The notes beneath the pieces were generated by a model that was given only the letters and a program-made list of their open reading frames with translations, was not told where the DNA came from and did not search any database. From contig CALDIB010000087.1 in assembly GCA_937902125.1 (NCBI GenBank), positions 56,679 through 120,678 of the forward strand: a DNA stretch of 64,000 bases. Direction: 5' to 3'. How positions within the stretch are numbered: the stretch's first letter is position 1; every line of letters begins with the position of its first letter. Position numbers and translations under genes: made by a program. Below are positions 53,092-62,996 of this stretch, one piece after another. Source of the stretch: an uncultured Treponema sp. (GTDB lineage Bacteria; Spirochaetota; Spirochaetia; Treponematales; Treponemataceae).

Positions 53092-55353
53092 ATGAAACGA
53101 ATAAACTATATAAATTACGCCGCGATTTTTGCAGCTTTCCTTGCCATTACAGCCTGCTCGGACATGTTTGAAGAGCGGGTTGAAATGCAAAGAAGCGGCT
53201 CCAATGTCGGACTTTCCACCCTGCTTATTGAAACACCGGATTTGGAAAAACTTCCTCCGCCAAGCCAAATTTTTGTGGCCGCTCCAAAGAACGACAGAAT
53301 AGAGCTAAACTGGTCGGCTGTTGCAAACGCCAGCTCTTACCGCCTTGAGCGCGCCGTCAGTTATGACAAAGACACAAACGGACAATGGATTGTTCCCCCA
53401 GGCGAAGACTTTGAAGTTCTTGAGCATTCCAAATCCGTCTACTCAACTTATTTTACGGACTTGATTATTGACGACAGCGTGGCAAATCCTTTGCGTCAAG
53501 ACAATCAAGCCTATGATTGCGCGTATTTTTACCGCGTCGCGGCCGAAAACATCACAAGCAGCGTAACCGCCGAAGAAGATGAAGATTACATTATGACCGC
53601 CGCCACCACGCTTTTGGCGCCTCCTCCGTCTGTAAACGCCAGCAAAGGTGAAAGCACAACAAGTGTTGAGGTTTTATGGCAAAAAGCTTCTGGCGACGGC
53701 ATTAAAAACTATGAAATATGGCGCAGTCTAAGTTCCGACGCCTCAGGCTCAATTAAAATGGCAAAGGTCAACGGCAACGCCAGTTCTTGGACAGACACTG
53801 ACGTTGAACAAGGCAAAAAATACTATTACACAATTTACTCTCTATCCGGCGGAGGAACAAGCGTTCAAAGCTCAATAGCATACGGCTACCCCCTTGAGAA
53901 CGGAGCGCCCAGCCGCGTTGAAAATGTGCGTGTTACAAGCGGACGCGGAAACACAAACAACACCATTACAATTGAATGGAACGCCTCAGGCAACACATCC
54001 GGCTATTATGTCTTCCGTTCTTCGTCAAAAGACTCTACTTTGACGCAAGTGGCAAAAATTGAAAGCGCGTCAACAATCACGCTCAGCGACACAAAATCAT
54101 TAAAACCCAATGTTTACTATTACTATGAAATTCAGTCGTTTAAGACAAAAACCGACACAAACGGAACTACAAGCGAAACTTTAGGACCAATGTCTTTGTC
54201 TGGAAGGGATTCCGACAGCCCGGCCGAAGGCTACCTTGTAAGCCCGCCGACAGAAGTGAATGTAACGAAAATTTTAGGCGACACTTCTCAAAACGTCATT
54301 ACTTTCTCTTGCGCGCTAGGAAGCGAAAACTGCCTTTCAAATTCTGGAATTTATTCAGACTACAATAATTATACGTATATTGTTTATGGCAACGACACGC
54401 AAAACGGAACTTTCTCAAAAGTAATGGAAATAAGCAATCCAGTTCAAGCGGCAGAGACCGGCTACTACCAAGCGATTGTTCCCGCCAAAAAATTCTACAA
54501 GATGTCCGCCTTCAACAGCGTTGAAAGCAAGCAAGGCGATGTCGTGGCTCCGGCGCCATACGCCGCCAAAAACTGTCAGGCCAGCGACAACGCCGCTTTT
54601 GGAACTTCCACAAACGAAAGCGATGACAAGGCCGCGGCAAACATGAACGGCGTTCACGTCGTACGCGTCACATGGGAAGCGCCGATAGGCGGAGCAGACG
54701 GCGGCTATAACATTTACCGTTCCACAAAAGAAAATTCTGGCTTTAAGAAAATCAATGACTCTCCAATAACCGAATTGCGTTACGACGACGCTAACGAATC
54801 CGCCAAACCAGGAAAGTTGTTCTATTACCGCGTTCTGTCCCTCAACAGCCTTGGACAGGGCGCCTCATATTCAAACACTGACGTTGGCTACGGCGCTTTG
54901 ACCACTTACCAATATGTCCGAGAATACATCAAGACAACGCTCAACTCGCAAAAAAAATTGACATTAATGCACAAGAGCGGCAACACAGCCAAACTTGGAA
55001 CAGAAACAGCTTACGGAGACATCAGCGGCACCCTAAGCTACGACGCGCACATAAGCGGAGTAAGTGGTCGAGTAATTATGGAATACAAAAACTACGCTGA
55101 CTACTATATTATGAACGACAGTTCCCTTGGAGTATATTTCTTGCTTAACGGAAACACAAATACAAGCGCCGGCATGGACACCAACGGTACTATGGATGGC
55201 ACTGTTACCATTCAAGGCATGTATCCAGGAAGCGTTGTGTATAACGGAATTAAAATTAGCGGTGGCGCGGCAGGCGGCGGAACCTACGGCGTAACCCGTG
55301 CCGGAATAGACAGTTCCGCAGTTCAAGCAGATTGGCTTTATGGAGAAAAATAA
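53092..55353 (+). CDS. FN3-repeat surface lipoprotein
   Basis: 753 residues with signal peptide and lipobox LAITAC-SDMF. Several FN3-like modules: IFVAAPKNDRIELNWSAVAN, VNASKGESTTSVEVLWQKAS, NVRVTSGRGNTNNTITIEWN and VVRVTWEAPIGGADGGYNIY. The C-terminus is Gly/Thr-rich beta sheet. It follows the 1,373-residue lipoprotein by 20 bases and has the SD GGAAGGG, so the two are made together and probably work at the same surface. Confidence 0.85.
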   Translation: MKRINYINYAAIFAAFLAITACSDMFEERVEMQRSGSNVGLSTLLIETPDLEKLPPPSQIFVAAPKNDRIELNWSAVANASSYRLERAVSYDKDTNGQWIVPPGEDFEVLEHSKSVYSTYFTDLIIDDSVANPLRQDNQAYDCAYFYRVAAENITSSVTAEEDEDYIMTAATTLLAPPPSVNASKGESTTSVEVLWQKASGDGIKNYEIWRSLSSDASGSIKMAKVNGNASSWTDTDVEQGKKYYYTIYSLSGGGTSVQSSIAYGYPLENGAPSRVENVRVTSGRGNTNNTITIEWNASGNTSGYYVFRSSSKDSTLTQVAKIESASTITLSDTKSLKPNVYYYYEIQSFKTKTDTNGTTSETLGPMSLSGRDSDSPAEGYLVSPPTEVNVTKILGDTSQNVITFSCALGSENCLSNSGIYSDYNNYTYIVYGNDTQNGTFSKVMEISNPVQAAETGYYQAIVPAKKFYKMSAFNSVESKQGDVVAPAPYAAKNCQASDNAAFGTSTNESDDKAAANMNGVHVVRVTWEAPIGGADGGYNIYRSTKENSGFKKINDSPITELRYDDANESAKPGKLFYYRVLSLNSLGQGASYSNTDVGYGALTTYQYVREYIKTTLNSQKKLTLMHKSGNTAKLGTETAYGDISGTLSYDAHISGVSGRVIMEYKNYADYYIMNDSSLGVYFLLNGNTNTSAGMDTNGTMDGTVTIQGMYPGSVVYNGIKISGGAAGGGTYGVTRAGIDSSAVQADWLYGEK

Positions 55354-55354
55354 T

Positions 55355-55708
55355 ATGAAAAACATCAAAATCAACATTGCGGCTTTAGTTTTCTTTTTTA
55401 CGCTATTCGCGGCGGCGGCGCTTGCCTCATGCTACCAGCCAAGTCCATTATACGGAACATGGTCTGACAATCAAGGAAATAAAATCATTCTTTCTTCCGA
55501 CAATACATACACAGCCATCGTCATTGACACAAACGGAAACACCAGCAATTACAGCGGCGGCTACACGGTTTTGGAAAACATAATTTCTTTTTCAAGAAAT
55601 GACGGCAATATGAACACAGAATGGGACATTCGAGGAGGAATGCTTTACCTTAAGTGGTTGGACGCAAGCGGACAAGAAATCAATTTGACTCTCTACCATA
55701 CGGCCTAA
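55355..55708 (+). CDS. Small lipocalin-like lipoprotein
   Basis: 117 residues with lipobox ALASC-YQPS and a compact beta body beginning LYGTWSDNQGNKIILSSDNTY, the pattern of small lipocalin-like or DUF5004-type domains (GTW ... tyy ... GGYTV). One base separates its ATG from the upstream stop; the SD GGAG is in the end of the upstream gene. Part of the FN3 operon; role unknown. Confidence 0.78.
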   Translation: MKNIKINIAALVFFFTLFAAAALASCYQPSPLYGTWSDNQGNKIILSSDNTYTAIVIDTNGNTSNYSGGYTVLENIISFSRNDGNMNTEWDIRGGMLYLKWLDASGQEINLTLYHTA

Positions 55709-55720
55709 CCGGAGCGCAAG

Positions 55721-56608
55721 ATGAAAGCCTTAAAAACTAAAATCACGGCCGCCGCTCTTATTTTTTTGGGAGCGTTCGCCTTTCCTAAAACAGAACAGAC
55801 AGACGTTCTGCATACTGGCACCGGAACAAAAATCGCAAACCCAATTCCCGACGAAGAAACGCCCGGACACTGGGCCACGATTCAAGAATTAATTGAACAG
55901 CAAGGAAAAAAATTTGGCTTTCTGCACAATTGGGGCATTTCTTGGGCTTCCATCACAAGAATTCAAAAACAATCCGGCAGAAGCAACTTTGTTTGGAACG
56001 ACAAACTTATCGGCGCCTACTATGAGCTTTGCACAAACAATTTTTTAACCATGGGCCATAGGATTAGCGTAAACCTTTTTGCCCGTCACGCCGTTTACTA
56101 TCCATACGCCTACACCTTCAACAAAGTAAAGCAAGTCACCACACAAACGCTCTTATACAATTTTGACCTTTTTACAGGCTTAAAATTTTCCATGAACTTT
56201 TGGGATTGGGTGACCTTAAGCGTAAAGCCTGGCGTTCATGTCCTCTACCAATTGCACGACAAATGGCATTACGTTCATTTGGGGGCGGGACTTGGAGCGG
56301 AGGCGGAATTTCCAATTTCAAGCCGCTGGTCCTTTAACATTGGAGGAATGTGGACTTGGGACAACGCCAACCTTGGTTCAAACAAGCGCATGAGACCTTT
56401 TGACTACTCGTGGGAATATCAAGCGCAATTAGGCTTTAGGTATTCAAAGAAAAAGCTCAATCCAAAGAGTTTTGTTAAATATTCGCCGCGTCCGCCAAAA
56501 ACAAAAAAAGTCAAGGCAATAAAAGCAAAGAAAGGCGGCGAAGACGCCAACGGCGCCTCAGCCCCTGACGCAAATTCCAGTTCCGACGGCAAGAACAAGT
56601 CAAAATAA
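55721..56608 (+). CDS. Outer-membrane beta-barrel-like protein
   Basis: 295 residues with signal peptide, then strand-rich sequence with alternating aromatics (LIGAYYELCTNNFLTMGHRI, VTLSVKPGVHVLYQLHDKWH, FNIGGMWTWDNANL, SWEYQAQLGFRYSKKK) and a basic, low-complexity tail of about 50 residues (KKVKAIKAKKGGEDANGAS). SD GGAG. Last gene of the operon with two FN3 lipoproteins and a small lipoprotein; it may anchor or export them, by position only. Confidence 0.75.
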   Translation: MKALKTKITAAALIFLGAFAFPKTEQTDVLHTGTGTKIANPIPDEETPGHWATIQELIEQQGKKFGFLHNWGISWASITRIQKQSGRSNFVWNDKLIGAYYELCTNNFLTMGHRISVNLFARHAVYYPYAYTFNKVKQVTTQTLLYNFDLFTGLKFSMNFWDWVTLSVKPGVHVLYQLHDKWHYVHLGAGLGAEAEFPISSRWSFNIGGMWTWDNANLGSNKRMRPFDYSWEYQAQLGFRYSKKKLNPKSFVKYSPRPPKTKKVKAIKAKKGGEDANGASAPDANSSSDGKNKSK

Positions 56609-56631
56609 CGCTTGCGGAAATAAAGGCAAGC

Positions 56632-59600
56632 CTAAAAGTTTTCTTGGGCCTGACGCTCGCCTATCAAATCAGAAATAGTTTGAATGAGCAAAGTCGGATT
56701 GATTGGCTTTGAAAGGTGGGTGTTCATGCCCGCGTCCAAACACTTTTGAATGTCTTCCTGAAAAGCGTTGGCCGTAAGCGCCACAATGGGTATTTCCTTG
56801 GCGTCGGCGCGGTCGATTTTTCGCAAGAGGCCGGCGCTTTCAATTCCGCCCATAACAGGCATCATTACGTCCATCAAAACCAAGTCGTATTCCCCTTCCA
56901 TGCTCTCGGAGAATTTGTCAAGCGCCACAAGTCCGTTTTCTGCGATTGTGACTTCCATGCCGTTCTTTTGAAGGACGCGGCGGGAAATTTCTTGGTTAAG
57001 GGCGTTGTCTTCCACCAAAAGAATTTTCTTTCCTGTAAGGTCAATAAGCTCTTTTTTCTTGTCGTCTTCTTTTTGAGGAAGAAGGTCGCCAATATTGGCC
57101 TCAAGTATTTCAAGCTCAAGATTAATGGTAAACACAGTGCCTTCTCCCGGCGCGGAATCGCATCGGATTTTTCCGCCCATCAACTGAACAAGGCTCTTTA
57201 CAATAGAAAGTCCCAAGCCTGTTCCCTGCTTGTTAATGGAGTTCACGTCTTGGGTAAAGGCCTCAAACATTACTTTTTGAAATTCTTTTGTCATTCCGCT
57301 GCCAGTGTCGCTTACAATCAACTCAATGTTAAGATTTTTGTCCGTTTTAGAAACAACATTGGCCAAAAATTCTATTCTGCCCTGGGGCGGAGTGAACTTT
57401 GTGGCGTTTGACAAAAGGTTCATTACAACTTGCTGCAAGTGCATTTTGTCAACATTGACATAATAATGCATGTATTTCTTTGGGTCGCGGTTGCAGTAAA
57501 AATTAATCTTTTTGCTTCCGCAAAGGGTCGTGGCCTGGGTGCAAATAAACTCAATCATTTCGCCAAGGCTGGATCTGCTCTTTCTGATTTCAAGCTTTCC
57601 GCTTTCGATTTTGGCCATGTCAAGAATGTCGTTCAAGAGGCTTACCATGTATTTTGACGACGACTTGATTTTGCGCAAGTCTTCCTTGATTGCGTCCGGC
57701 TTGTCCAACTCGTCTTCGGCAAGCTCGGCGATTCCGATTACGCCGTTCATAGGAGTGCGCAAGTCGTGGCTCATTCTAGACAGGAAGTCGCTCTTTGAGG
57801 CGTTGGCTTTTTCGGCCTGCTCGATGGCCTTGGAAAGTTTTTCGTTCTGCAACTTTTCAAAAAGCGTGATGTCGGTAATATCCCTGCAAATAAAGACGAT
57901 TATGTTTTGGTTCCCGTTCAAGAAGTAAGAGTGAACCTGCTTGATGGCTATGCGCAAATTGTCGGTAATGATTTCAAAGGTGCAGTTGGCCGCCTGCTTG
58001 TCCTTTAGTTTTACGGTCAAATATTTCAGGGCAAAAAAGTCTTCAACCTGTTCCCGGTCTTTGCTGCTGACCACATCGCTGAGCATTTTTTCTATCATGG
58101 AATAATAGTCAACCTGCTCTTGGCCAGAGGGCAGCCACGAAACATTGTTGGCATGGTGGATAAAGTGGCAGTTGGCGTTTGACAAGTCAAGCCAGAAAAT
58201 GTATTCAACTTCCTCGTCCAAAACCGAGTCCTTTGAAATCGACATGATTTTTGTGTTTGTTATGTCCCGCAAGTAAATGTTGGCTTCTATGCAATTTGTG
58301 TGCGGGTTTGAGGTAAGTTCGACGCTCAAGCGGAACCAATTTATGATTCCAGTCTTAAACTGATAGAAAAAGTCCCAGTCCTTTGAGCGCGTACCGTTCA
58401 TGAACATTGTAAGCAATTCTTTGCGGGTCAAGGCGCTGGAAAGGCTTGGGTTTTGGCCGGAGCTGGTGGCAATGCTTGTGATTGCGTCCAGCTCGTTGTC
58501 GGCAGTGGTGTCGGGCATAGTGTGGTTCAATTCAGCCACATTGACCATGCGCTCCATAATTACGTTGCTTGTAAGGTTAAGCCGCGTGTAAGCCGGATAT
58601 TCTTTGTTCACAAAAGAGCGGTAGGACATTTCGCCCTCGTATTCCTCTTCCGCCCGCTTGCGGTTTGTGATGTCCATGGCGGTGGCGATTGCCTTGGTAA
58701 CTTTGTCGCCTTTTTTTTCAATAATTTTATAAACGATGTGCTTCCAACGCGTGGTGGTCAAGTGTGTGTGAATGTCTTCCTGCAAAAGCGGCAAGTCGAT
58801 TGAAACGGTTTCTTTTCCGTCCTTCAACTCGTTTATCATGTCGTTGTATTTTTCCAAATACTCTTCAGGAATGATGCCGCTGTCTATCCAACCTTGCGCT
58901 ATGTCGCCCGCAAGCGAAACGTCGGCATCTTCTTCGTCGTCCAAAAAAATCGCGTCGTCGTCCCGGTCAAAATAGCATTCCCAAAACAGCGCGTCGCTTT
59001 GGCTTATAATCGCGTTCAACTTTGAGCGCTCTTCGTCAACTTGAGATTGCATTGACTTGATTTGATTCACAAAAACATAAGCCAAAATTGCGATGGCGAC
59101 CAAAAGCAAAAGGCAAATGACAAGCGCGGCCACAAAACGGTTGCGGCCGTCAACATAGGCTTGGTTGTCGTTTATGTAAATTGTCTTTGTGTTGAGCGAC
59201 CCCTTTGTTATGTTAAAACGCCTCATTTGTTTGGCGTCAAAGCAATAGTCCGGCTCAATGGGCTGCGTGGAGCCGTATGTGTTGACCATAACTCGATAAA
59301 CGCCAAGGTTTCTAAAAATCAGAGTGGCCGCCTTGCAAATTTTTTCCGTGGAAACAAAGAAGCCTCCCAAAACTCCTTGCCCAAAGTTCACGTCATGGCA
59401 CACAAACACGGGGTTTTCGGACGTTTCGGTGATTTTTTTCAGAGCCGCCTCGCTTTTGACTTGATATTGGTTCATGTCGTAAGCCGAAGGAAGAAAAAGA
59501 ATCGAACACTTGTCAAGGCCTTGAATGTATCGCTCAATCTCGTCAAGAGACAAACCGGCGATGTTTTTAAATTCGGTCTCTATGTCAAACTTAAATTTTA

Positions 59601-60156
59601 TGGACGCTATTTGCGAGGCTTGCTCGGCAACGCAGCCTATAAAAACGATTTTTTTTCTGCGGGGAAAAAGCGAGTTTATAAGCTTTATGTTTTCCTCAAT
59701 GTATGGAGAATCCATTACAAAGTGGGTGTTCTTCATCTTAAGGGCTTCGGTAAAATTGGAGCCTTGTTCCATTCCAAAAACCAAAACCGGAACGCCGGGA
59801 AAATATTCGGAGCGTTTTTCCTTGATAAAATCCAAGGCAAGGTTGTCCGCGGCAACAACTAAATCCAAGGAAACGCGATTGGCGCCGTTTTTGTAAAAAG
59901 CGTCTATTTCCTCAAAATCATTTTCGTTAAATTCGTATTTGTAATTTACATATTGATAATAAACATTGCACCCTTCCGGCAACGCTTCTGAAAATTCGCT
60001 GATTTGCTTTATGCCGGCGGAACTTCCAATATCAGAAGTTGACAAAAACAAAACGCTCTTTTGATTCGTCGATTCCAATCGCTCCGGCTGGGCAAAAAGC
60101 CCAAAAAGAGAAAAATACAAAGTTAAAGCCGCAATGACTGTTTTTTTTACGCGCAT
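56632..60156 (-). CDS. Hybrid sensor histidine kinase with ABC-binding-protein-type sensor
   Basis: 1,174 residues. Signal/anchor, then a periplasmic PF04392-like domain (SVLFLSTSDIGSSAGIKQI ... KIVFIGCVAEQAS ... AATLIFRNLG), membrane helix about residue 350, two or three PAS-like segments, HisKA with RMSHDLRTPMNGVIGIAELAE, HATPase (NLLSNATKF, DTGSGM, GTGLGLSI), and a C-terminal receiver (LLVEDNALN, VLMDVMMPVMGG, LTANAF). No HPt or output domain is present, so it must signal onwards through another protein. A TATAAT preceded by GCGCGC lies 10 bases before the ATG. Confidence 0.92.
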   Translation of the reverse strand: MRVKKTVIAALTLYFSLFGLFAQPERLESTNQKSVLFLSTSDIGSSAGIKQISEFSEALPEGCNVYYQYVNYKYEFNENDFEEIDAFYKNGANRVSLDLVVAADNLALDFIKEKRSEYFPGVPVLVFGMEQGSNFTEALKMKNTHFVMDSPYIEENIKLINSLFPRRKKIVFIGCVAEQASQIASIKFKFDIETEFKNIAGLSLDEIERYIQGLDKCSILFLPSAYDMNQYQVKSEAALKKITETSENPVFVCHDVNFGQGVLGGFFVSTEKICKAATLIFRNLGVYRVMVNTYGSTQPIEPDYCFDAKQMRRFNITKGSLNTKTIYINDNQAYVDGRNRFVAALVICLLLLVAIAILAYVFVNQIKSMQSQVDEERSKLNAIISQSDALFWECYFDRDDDAIFLDDEEDADVSLAGDIAQGWIDSGIIPEEYLEKYNDMINELKDGKETVSIDLPLLQEDIHTHLTTTRWKHIVYKIIEKKGDKVTKAIATAMDITNRKRAEEEYEGEMSYRSFVNKEYPAYTRLNLTSNVIMERMVNVAELNHTMPDTTADNELDAITSIATSSGQNPSLSSALTRKELLTMFMNGTRSKDWDFFYQFKTGIINWFRLSVELTSNPHTNCIEANIYLRDITNTKIMSISKDSVLDEEVEYIFWLDLSNANCHFIHHANNVSWLPSGQEQVDYYSMIEKMLSDVVSSKDREQVEDFFALKYLTVKLKDKQAANCTFEIITDNLRIAIKQVHSYFLNGNQNIIVFICRDITDITLFEKLQNEKLSKAIEQAEKANASKSDFLSRMSHDLRTPMNGVIGIAELAEDELDKPDAIKEDLRKIKSSSKYMVSLLNDILDMAKIESGKLEIRKSRSSLGEMIEFICTQATTLCGSKKINFYCNRDPKKYMHYYVNVDKMHLQQVVMNLLSNATKFTPPQGRIEFLANVVSKTDKNLNIELIVSDTGSGMTKEFQKVMFEAFTQDVNSINKQGTGLGLSIVKSLVQLMGGKIRCDSAPGEGTVFTINLELEILEANIGDLLPQKEDDKKKELIDLTGKKILLVEDNALNQEISRRVLQKNGMEVTIAENGLVALDKFSESMEGEYDLVLMDVMMPVMGGIESAGLLRKIDRADAKEIPIVALTANAFQEDIQKCLDAGMNTHLSKPINPTLLIQTISDLIGERQAQENF

Positions 60157-60203
60157 TATCCTGTCAATTATAGCGCGCTTTTAGAGAAAAATAAAGGAAA
60201 ATT

Positions 60204-61136
60204 TCACTTTAAAATCAAGTTAAAAACTGACGAATGGCTGTAAGTAAGCGGGTCGGACTGCATGTAAAAAATCGTTCCGTCTTTTGGCGAAACAATCGTT
60301 GAAATTTCCTGGTCAGTGTATGGATCGCGAATTTCGGCAAGCAAGTCGCCGGCGCTCACTTCAAATCCAACCTTGACTTTTGGGCAAAAAAAGCCGGCCG
60401 AAGGCGCGCGCAAGGCCATCAAATCTGTCTGAGAATTTATAATTTTTGTTTCGTATCCGCCAGGAATGTCGCTTGTGATTATTCCGCGCGCCTTTAAAAA
60501 AAGCAGTATCGAGCGGGTGACAGTGTGCGCCGAGCTTTTGTCGATGTAATTTGTGGCGCTTGAATAAAGGCTGAATCCTTGAACGCCGTTGATTTGCCAA
60601 CTGTAGTTTAGAGTGCCCTTTTCAAATTCCCGCGCGTTCCTAATTTGCACAAAAGGCATTTTAAAATCCTTGGCGCTTTGCTCGCAGTCCAAATCGGTTT
60701 TAAAAATTTTTATGTGAGGCATAAAAGTCCCGCTGATGTAATACGAAGAAAGCTGAACGCCGTACTGATAGCCCTTTGTGGCTTGAATTATTTTTCCGGC
60801 AAAACGCTCGGTAATCGCGCCGCCGTCAATGTCGCCCGGAAACGAGCGGTTTATGTCAAAATTGTTTATCGGCCAAAAGCGCTTTCGCGTGTTGAAAGAA
60901 TAAGTGTTGGCGCAGGGAATGACAAGAATTTCAAAGCCCGGAACAAGTTCGCCTTTTTCTTCGATGTCCTTTAGACGGCTGACCAAGCGCGCGGCTATAA
61001 ACTGCTGTTGGTATTCGTTTCCCCGCATGGGGCCAACAACGCAAAGAGATTTTTTTCCGCTTCCAAAAACATAGCCGCGAACCCTAAAATTGTCCCGGTA
61101 AAGGGCGGGCGAATCAATGACGCTAATTTCCCTCAT
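60204..61136 (-). CDS. M14/AspA-like protein with degenerate metal site
   Basis: 310 residues, of the succinylglutamate desuccinylase/aspartoacylase group: NNFDINRSFPGDIDGG, and a C-terminal barrel-like part (VKVGFEVSAGDLLAEIRDPY). The first zinc motif HGxE reads MRGNEYQQ (His replaced by Arg), and the second, DVHA in the paralogue, reads GVQLSSYY (no His). It is therefore likely non-catalytic or differently metal-bound. SD GGAG; the start overlaps the end of the paralogue at 61123, so the two are coupled and may form a heteromer. Confidence 0.82.
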   Translation of the reverse strand: MREISVIDSPALYRDNFRVRGYVFGSGKKSLCVVGPMRGNEYQQQFIAARLVSRLKDIEEKGELVPGFEILVIPCANTYSFNTRKRFWPINNFDINRSFPGDIDGGAITERFAGKIIQATKGYQYGVQLSSYYISGTFMPHIKIFKTDLDCEQSAKDFKMPFVQIRNAREFEKGTLNYSWQINGVQGFSLYSSATNYIDKSSAHTVTRSILLFLKARGIITSDIPGGYETKIINSQTDLMALRAPSAGFFCPKVKVGFEVSAGDLLAEIRDPYTDQEISTIVSPKDGTIFYMQSDPLTYSHSSVFNLILK

Positions 61137-62052
61137 TTAGAATTCTCCCCAGCGTTGAGCCTATTTCCACAATCGGATATTCCCGCAAAGTAAAAAGCAA
61201 TCCGTCCCGGGGCGCGTTTATTTGCGCCAAGACAACTCCTTCAAGCGGATTTATTATCTGGCCAAGAGGCTCGCCTTTTTTGACGCGCTTTCCGCATTCG
61301 CTTTGTCGGACAAAAAAACCGGCGGTTTTTGAAACAAGCATTGTCATGTCGCTTTCTTGGTCGGAACAGACCGGTTGACGGGGCGTGATTGTTTTGCCGC
61401 TCCACATTCCCATTTTTTTTAGGAGGCAAAAAATTCCTTCAGTCAACTGCAAGGCAAAGGCGCTTGTACAGCTCATGCCGATTCCCATGTCGATTACGGC
61501 GGCGGGAGTTCCGTTTTGGTTGAGCGTGTAAACCAAAGAATTTTCTTGCACCGATGTGTTTGAGTGAATCCAAAGCAAGTCCATGTTTAAAAGCATGGCA
61601 TAGTCAATCACTTGGCTTTTAAATTTAGGCGGAATTCTAACTTGGGGAAGTTCGCGGATAAAGATTGAGCTGGCGTGAACGTCCAGCGCAAAATCGGCGC
61701 CGCTTGAATCTTCCAAAATCTTTGACGCAATGTATTCCGTCATCGTGCCGTTTGTCTCGCCCGGAAAAATTCGATTCATGTCCAAATCAAAGGCTGGAAT
61801 GCCTCGGGTTATAGAATCAATTCCCAGCGGATTGAGCGCCGGGTAAATGTCAATGGTTCCGTGAAAGTCTTTTATGTTTTGATTTATTCTTTGCTGAACC
61901 ATGTGGCAGACCAACTGTCCTTCCAATTCGTCGCCGTGCAAACCGGTCAAAAGGCAAAAGCGCTTTGAGCCTCCGTCGCCTTTAATCGAGTTCTTTTTTA
62001 TCGTCAGCTTTTCGTCAACCGGCAAGTCCACGCTTGCCACAACTGTCACCAT
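61123..62052 (-). CDS. Succinylglutamate desuccinylase/aspartoacylase-family deacylase
   Basis: 309 residues with an intact M14-type zinc site: LLTGLHGDELEGQLVC (His and Glu), YPALNPLGIDSI, FDLDMNRIFPGE and ALDVHASSIFIRE (His). The C-terminal part resembles biotinyl-lipoyl-like barrels (ECGKRVKKGEPLGQIINPLEG), as in related deacylases. It would hydrolyse an N-acyl or peptide bond, substrate unknown. Its ATG overlaps the PAP2 stop by 7 bases, and the degenerate paralogue follows. Confidence 0.88.
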   Translation of the reverse strand: MVTVVASVDLPVDEKLTIKKNSIKGDGGSKRFCLLTGLHGDELEGQLVCHMVQQRINQNIKDFHGTIDIYPALNPLGIDSITRGIPAFDLDMNRIFPGETNGTMTEYIASKILEDSSGADFALDVHASSIFIRELPQVRIPPKFKSQVIDYAMLLNMDLLWIHSNTSVQENSLVYTLNQNGTPAAVIDMGIGMSCTSAFALQLTEGIFCLLKKMGMWSGKTITPRQPVCSDQESDMTMLVSKTAGFFVRQSECGKRVKKGEPLGQIINPLEGVVLAQINAPRDGLLFTLREYPIVEIGSTLGRILNEGN

Positions 62053-62990
62053 TTTAGAGCCTTCTCAATTTTAGTGAAAATCAGCGGCGCGAGATAAACG
62101 CAAACGAATGAACGAAGGTATCCGCCGATAAACTTTGCCAGCCTTTTGTCAAAGGCGTTTTTTGCCGCGGGATAAAGCGCGAACATTACAAAAAAAACAA
62201 GCGCGAGGCACACCGCAAGCCGCAAAACGCGCTTTTTTGCGTTCAAATTGTCGGTTGAAAATTTTACAAAGCGTCTTTCCAAAAACCAAGCGTGGACAAA
62301 TCCAAGCGCAAAGGCAAGGTCAAAAAAAGCGTCGTTTTGCATTTTTTGCGGCGAAACCAAAATGTTTCCGGCCGAGTCCTTGTCAATGGGATACGGCTTG
62401 AGCAAAATAAAAGCTGCAAAAAAGGCGGCCAAAAGAGCGGCGGCCGCAAAAACAATCGTGTCGTTGTCTTTGTTTTTTTGAACAAAGGCCAACAAAAATT
62501 TTGCCGCGAACATGGCCGCCAACCCTTCAAGCAAGGCGACTAAAACGTCCTGGGGAGTGTGGCATCCCAAAAAATTTCTTGAAAAGGCCACAAGCAAAAG
62601 GTAGGCGCTTAAAAGAGCGGCAAGAACACGGTTGCCTTTGAATTGGTTGGCCATTCCAAAAACGCAGGAAGAAACCGCGGATGTGTGTCCGCTGGGAAAG
62701 GAATAGCCGGTGGCCAAGCCTAAAGCCTTTCCTGCGGGAACAATTCTAGGGTCGCGAATCCAAGGCCTGTAAACGCAGGCGGTCACTTTTACAATGGCGT
62801 TTAAAGTTGAGCCGATTGAATAGGCGAACAAAACAAAGGCTCCCTTTTTTTTGTCAAGCAAAAGAAAAATCATTATGGAAGCCGCGATTATAAAAAAGAT
62901 GGAATCTGAAAGAAGAGCGAAAAAATTTTCAACGCCTTTTCCGGCGCTTTCTCTTATGCCTTGAAGCCAAAGCAAATACTGAATGTCCAT
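62046..62990 (-). CDS. PAP2-family phosphatase (membrane)
   Basis: 314 residues, multi-spanning. The three PAP2 motifs are present: KVTACVYRPW (KxxxxxxRP), SFPSGHTSA (PSGH) and SRNFLGCHTPQDVLVA (SRxxxxxHxxxD). Such enzymes remove phosphate from lipid phosphates such as undecaprenyl pyrophosphate or phosphatidic acid. It is the first gene of an operon with two M14-like proteins. The promoter TTGAAA-N17-TAGCAT ends 6 bases before the ATG. Confidence 0.92.
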   Translation of the reverse strand: MDIQYLLWLQGIRESAGKGVENFFALLSDSIFFIIAASIMIFLLLDKKKGAFVLFAYSIGSTLNAIVKVTACVYRPWIRDPRIVPAGKALGLATGYSFPSGHTSAVSSCVFGMANQFKGNRVLAALLSAYLLLVAFSRNFLGCHTPQDVLVALLEGLAAMFAAKFLLAFVQKNKDNDTIVFAAAALLAAFFAAFILLKPYPIDKDSAGNILVSPQKMQNDAFFDLAFALGFVHAWFLERRFVKFSTDNLNAKKRVLRLAVCLALVFFVMFALYPAAKNAFDKRLAKFIGGYLRSFVCVYLAPLIFTKIEKALKW

Positions 62991-62996
62991 TTTTAT

